The notes under the pieces: generated by a model
Database searches by the model: none
Told to the model about the DNA's origin: nothing
Seen by the model: only the letters and a program-made list of their open reading frames with translations
Shown: positions 4,829-7,129 of the stretch, piece after piece
Numbering within the stretch: position 1 is the first letter of the stretch
Layout: every line of letters starts with the position of its first letter
Program-made: the position numbers and the translations under genes
Assembly (NCBI GenBank): GCA_000437595.1
Contig: FR899902.1
Coordinates: forward strand, 42,924 to 50,052
Source: Faecalibacterium sp. CAG:74
GTDB taxonomy: Bacteria > Bacillota > Clostridia > Christensenellales > Aristaeellaceae
Direction of reading: 5' to 3'
DNA: 7,129 nt

Positions 4829-6601
4829 ATGCAAAACATGCGAAAATGGATTGCACTATTCTTGACCATGCTGCTGCCGGTGCTTCCGGCAGCCGCCGAG
4901 GAGGAATCAACCATGCTAACAGGCAAAACAGCGACGGAAATCGTCGAGATGATGGGTTTCGGGTGGAATCTGGGCAATACGCTGGACGCAACCGGCGGCA
5001 ATACCGCGGATGTGACCGCGCAGGAGCAGTCGTGGGGGAACGCGAAAATCACCCCGGAACTGATGGTGCGCGTGAAGGAAGCGGGCTTTGACACCATCCG
5101 CATTCCCGTGACTTGGTACCGCTATACCTCGGACGATGGGACGTACACCATCCGCGAGGACTTCCTCCAGCATGTCCATGAAGTGGTCGAATGGGCGCGA
5201 GAGGCGGACTTGTTCGTCATCCTCAATGTGCACCACGAAGCGTGGATTAACGAGCCGAATTTCGCGGCGGACGCGGAGAAAATCGGCGAGCAGCTGACGG
5301 CAATGTGGCGGCAGATTGCGGACACCTTCGCCGACTTTGACCAGCATGTGATTTTCGAGGGCATGAACGAGCCGCGCGCGCAGGGTACGAACTATGAGTG
5401 GGGCGGCAACGCGGCGTGCTACGCTGCCGTCAACTACCTCAACCAAGTGTTTGTGAACACCATCCGCAAGGACGCCAAGGGCTGCAACGCCGAGCGCTGC
5501 CTGATGATTCCGGGCTACGCGGCGACCAGCTCCCCGGCGGGCACGGCGGCGATTGCCCTGCCGACGGTGGATGGCGAAGCGGCGGCAAACATCATCGTGT
5601 CTGTGCATTCGTACGACCCGCAGACCTTCTGCCTGCAGGATACGCAGACGACGTTCGACCCGGAGAAGGATGGCGCGAAAATCAACCGCGTGTTCGAGAA
5701 CATCAAGGAAACCTTCCTTGACCGGGGGATTCCGGTCGTGATGGGCGAAACGGGTGCGACGAACACGAATGGCAATCACGACGAGCGCGCGAAGTGGGCG
5801 TACTGTGTCGCGCAGAATGCCCAGCGCTACGGCGTGCCGATTGTCATCTGGGATAATGGGAACAATCAGACGTCCGGCGGTGAGTGCCACGCCTGGATTC
5901 GCCGCGCGGTGAATCCGAAGCTGCGCAGTCAGGCGACGAGCGTGGTGTACCCGCAGGTGCTGGACGCGCTGTGGGAGGGCAAGAACAGCGCGGCATGGGG
6001 CAGTGCGCTGACGGAAGTGCGCGCAGCGGCGGACGAGAGCATCCTCTGGGCGAACGCCGACGGCTTGACGAGCCAGAAGGAATGGGATTCCTCCTACATC
6101 CAGCTCGAAGCGAAAATAGAGTGGTTCGCGGACGGCGCACGCATTGGCATTCGCTATTCCGGCGCGGGTACGCCTAAAATCGTGCTGGACAGCGCGGAAA
6201 AGAGCGTCTGGTGGATTCCGGTGGACGCGGCGAGCGTCGAACAGAACGCGGACGGTACGAAGACCGCGTGGTTCACGAGCGAAATCCTGCTGGCGGAAAT
6301 GCGCAAAAACGGCGTTGATAGCCCTGCACAGCTGCAAAATTGTTATGTCATCGCGACGAACGGGAAGATTACCGCTTACCGCATCAAGGTGGAGGGCATG
6401 GCGACGGCGCTGACGACCTACCATGTGAACGGCAGCGCGATTCATCAGGCGGATTTGCCGGATGCCCCGACCTACCCGCACATGACCTTCTGCGGCTGGT
6501 ACACCACGCCGGATTACCAGCCCGGCACGGAAGTCACGGGCGCAAGCGGCGCTTCGGACGCATGGGCGAAGATGGCGCTGGACATGAGTGTCATTAAGTA
6601 A
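4829..6601 (+). CDS. Secreted GH5 endoglucanase (cellulase family A), multidomain
   Basis: Predicted extracellular endo-beta-glycanase of 590 residues acting on beta-1,4-glucan or mixed-linkage/xyloglucan-type substrates. A signal peptide (1-23) has a basic start, a hydrophobic core and a cleavage site after PAAA. The GH5 catalytic domain (about 30-375) has all eight family landmark residues: Arg91 (TIRIPVTW), His135 (NVHHEAW), Asn180 and acid/base Glu181 (GMNEP), His260 and Tyr262 (VHSYDP), nucleophile Glu307 (VVMGETG) and Trp341 (IWDNGNN). GFGWNLGNTLDA near the mature N-terminus resembles subfamily GH5_4; this is tentative. Residues about 389-523 form a beta-rich, Trp-containing region, possibly a carbohydrate-binding module, which I cannot assign. 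Residues about 527-568 resemble an InlB-type (Listeria-Bacteroides) repeat with FCGWYTTPDY. There is no dockerin, LPXTG signal or C-terminal membrane helix. The next gene starts 18 nt downstream. Confidence 0.92.
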   Translation: MQNMRKWIALFLTMLLPVLPAAAEEESTMLTGKTATEIVEMMGFGWNLGNTLDATGGNTADVTAQEQSWGNAKITPELMVRVKEAGFDTIRIPVTWYRYTSDDGTYTIREDFLQHVHEVVEWAREADLFVILNVHHEAWINEPNFAADAEKIGEQLTAMWRQIADTFADFDQHVIFEGMNEPRAQGTNYEWGGNAACYAAVNYLNQVFVNTIRKDAKGCNAERCLMIPGYAATSSPAGTAAIALPTVDGEAAANIIVSVHSYDPQTFCLQDTQTTFDPEKDGAKINRVFENIKETFLDRGIPVVMGETGATNTNGNHDERAKWAYCVAQNAQRYGVPIVIWDNGNNQTSGGECHAWIRRAVNPKLRSQATSVVYPQVLDALWEGKNSAAWGSALTEVRAAADESILWANADGLTSQKEWDSSYIQLEAKIEWFADGARIGIRYSGAGTPKIVLDSAEKSVWWIPVDAASVEQNADGTKTAWFTSEILLAEMRKNGVDSPAQLQNCYVIATNGKITAYRIKVEGMATALTTYHVNGSAIHQADLPDAPTYPHMTFCGWYTTPDYQPGTEVTGASGASDAWAKMALDMSVIK

Positions 6602-6603
6602 CA

Positions 6604-6609
6604 AAGGAG
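6604..6609 (+). promoter_or_regulatory. Ribosome binding site deciding the TTG start at 6620
   Basis: AAGGAG lies 10 nt before TTG 6620, between the GH5 stop and the phosphatase gene. The next in-frame ATG (6779) would remove the first membrane helix, so TTG is preferred. Confidence 0.65.
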
Positions 6610-6619
6610 TCAAACAACG

Positions 6620-7129
6620 TTGGATTTTGAATATCTGCTGTTTTTGCAGAACCTCCGGGCGGAGGCGCCGAACTTCATCAACAGCTTGCTGCTCTTCATT
6701 TCGGAATTTGCCGCCGGGTCGCTGCCGGTTGTCATTATCGTCGTATTTTACTGGTGCATCGACAAGCGCACCGGGCAGCGGATGGGGCTGTGCTTCGCGG
6801 GTGCAACGATGGTGACGCAGCTCATCAAGAATATCGCGTGCGTCTATCGCCCGTGGAAGCAGGATGCGCGGCTGCAAATCGCTCCGGAAGCGGCGGCAAC
6901 GGCAACGGGCTACTCGTTCCCCAGCGGACATGCGACACTGGCAGCGTCCTTTTACGGAAACATCGCGGCGTACCTGAAAAAGTACAGCAAATGGTGGATT
7001 CTGCCGTGTGTGCTGCTGACGCTGCTGACGGCGTTTGCCCGCAACTGGCTCGGCGCGCACACGCCGCAGGACGTGCTGGTTGGGATGATGATTGCGCTGG
7101 TCGTGCTGCTGCTGTCAAAATACCTGCTG
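6620..7129 (+). CDS. PAP2 superfamily membrane phosphatase (3' partial)
   Basis: Type 2 phosphatidic acid phosphatase family membrane enzyme; members dephosphorylate lipid phosphates such as undecaprenyl pyrophosphate or phosphatidylglycerol phosphate, usually with the active site on the outer membrane face. The 170 visible residues include the three-part signature: KNIACVYRP (K70, R77, P78), matching KX6RP; FPSGHAT (P101-H104) with the catalytic His; and ARNWLGAHTPQD (R141, H147, D151), matching SRX5HX3D except that Ala replaces the leading Ser. Hydrophobic segments are at about 22-45, 52-68, 106-116, 121-139 and 152-170. The frame is open to the window's end, so further C-terminal helices are probably missing. 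It begins with TTG, 18 nt after the GH5 stop, so it is likely co-transcribed. The substrate is not predictable from sequence; a role in lipid-carrier recycling is inference. Confidence 0.88.
   Translation, partial: MDFEYLLFLQNLRAEAPNFINSLLLFISEFAAGSLPVVIIVVFYWCIDKRTGQRMGLCFAGATMVTQLIKNIACVYRPWKQDARLQIAPEAAATATGYSFPSGHATLAASFYGNIAAYLKKYSKWWILPCVLLTLLTAFARNWLGAHTPQDVLVGMMIALVVLLLSKYLL

Noticed and set aside
4829..6601. GH5 enzyme as a substrate of the nearby sortase
   Set aside because: The C-terminus has no LPXTG-like motif, hydrophobic helix or basic tail.
4916..7060. A 714-codon open frame on the - strand across the GH5 and PAP2 genes
   Set aside because: It lies opposite two genes with clear motifs and its product is an Arg/His-rich composition with no recognisable domain, as expected for the complement of GC-rich coding sequence. 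No ribosome binding site was noted.

Overview
The window reads as a chromosomal segment of a high-GC, Gram-positive anaerobe, most likely a gut-type member of class Clostridia (Bacillota). Pointers are the strong AGGAGG-type Shine-Dalgarno sites, TTG starts, a sortase, a VanZ-family protein, the clostridial variant of peptide deformylase (GMAANMIG) and a secreted GH5 glucanase. This placement is inference from gene types and style; no rRNA or other taxonomic marker is present. All genes lie on the + strand and coding is dense. No tRNA, rRNA, CRISPR array, insertion sequence or phage gene was seen, and no stretch over 300 bases lacks a gene.

Layout. (1) Positions 3-788: the 3' part of a sortase gene. 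Its catalytic domain is preceded by a long Thr/Pro/Ala/Asn stalk encoded by 45-bp tandem repeats; a rho-independent terminator follows (795-827). (2) Positions 921-4701: a tight four-gene cluster, probably one operon, encoding a VanZ-like membrane protein, a left-handed beta-helix sugar nucleotidyl/acyltransferase-like protein, a peptide deformylase with an altered first motif, and the RNA-binding protein Tex. Gaps are 17 nt, a 4-nt ATGA overlap, and 9 nt. (3) Positions 4702-4828: an intergenic stretch with two adjacent perfect hairpins. (4) Positions 4829-7129: a secreted GH5 endoglucanase with two accessory C-terminal regions, then after 18 nt a PAP2-type membrane phosphatase that runs off the window.

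How the genes fit together. The themes are cell envelope (sortase, VanZ-like, PAP2, possibly the beta-helix protein), translation and expression (deformylase, Tex) and extracellular polysaccharide breakdown (GH5). The four-gene cluster looks like a housekeeping operon with mixed functions; no single pathway links its members. The GH5 enzyme has no LPXTG-type sorting signal or dockerin, so it is probably released or loosely wall-bound and is not an evident client of the nearby sortase.

I did not find a convincing undescribed system. The points most worth a second look are the repeat-built sortase stalk, the double hairpin before the glucanase gene, the deformylase lacking its usual glutamine, the beta-helix protein that is easily misnamed as a pyrophosphorylase, and the unassigned middle domain of the GH5 enzyme.
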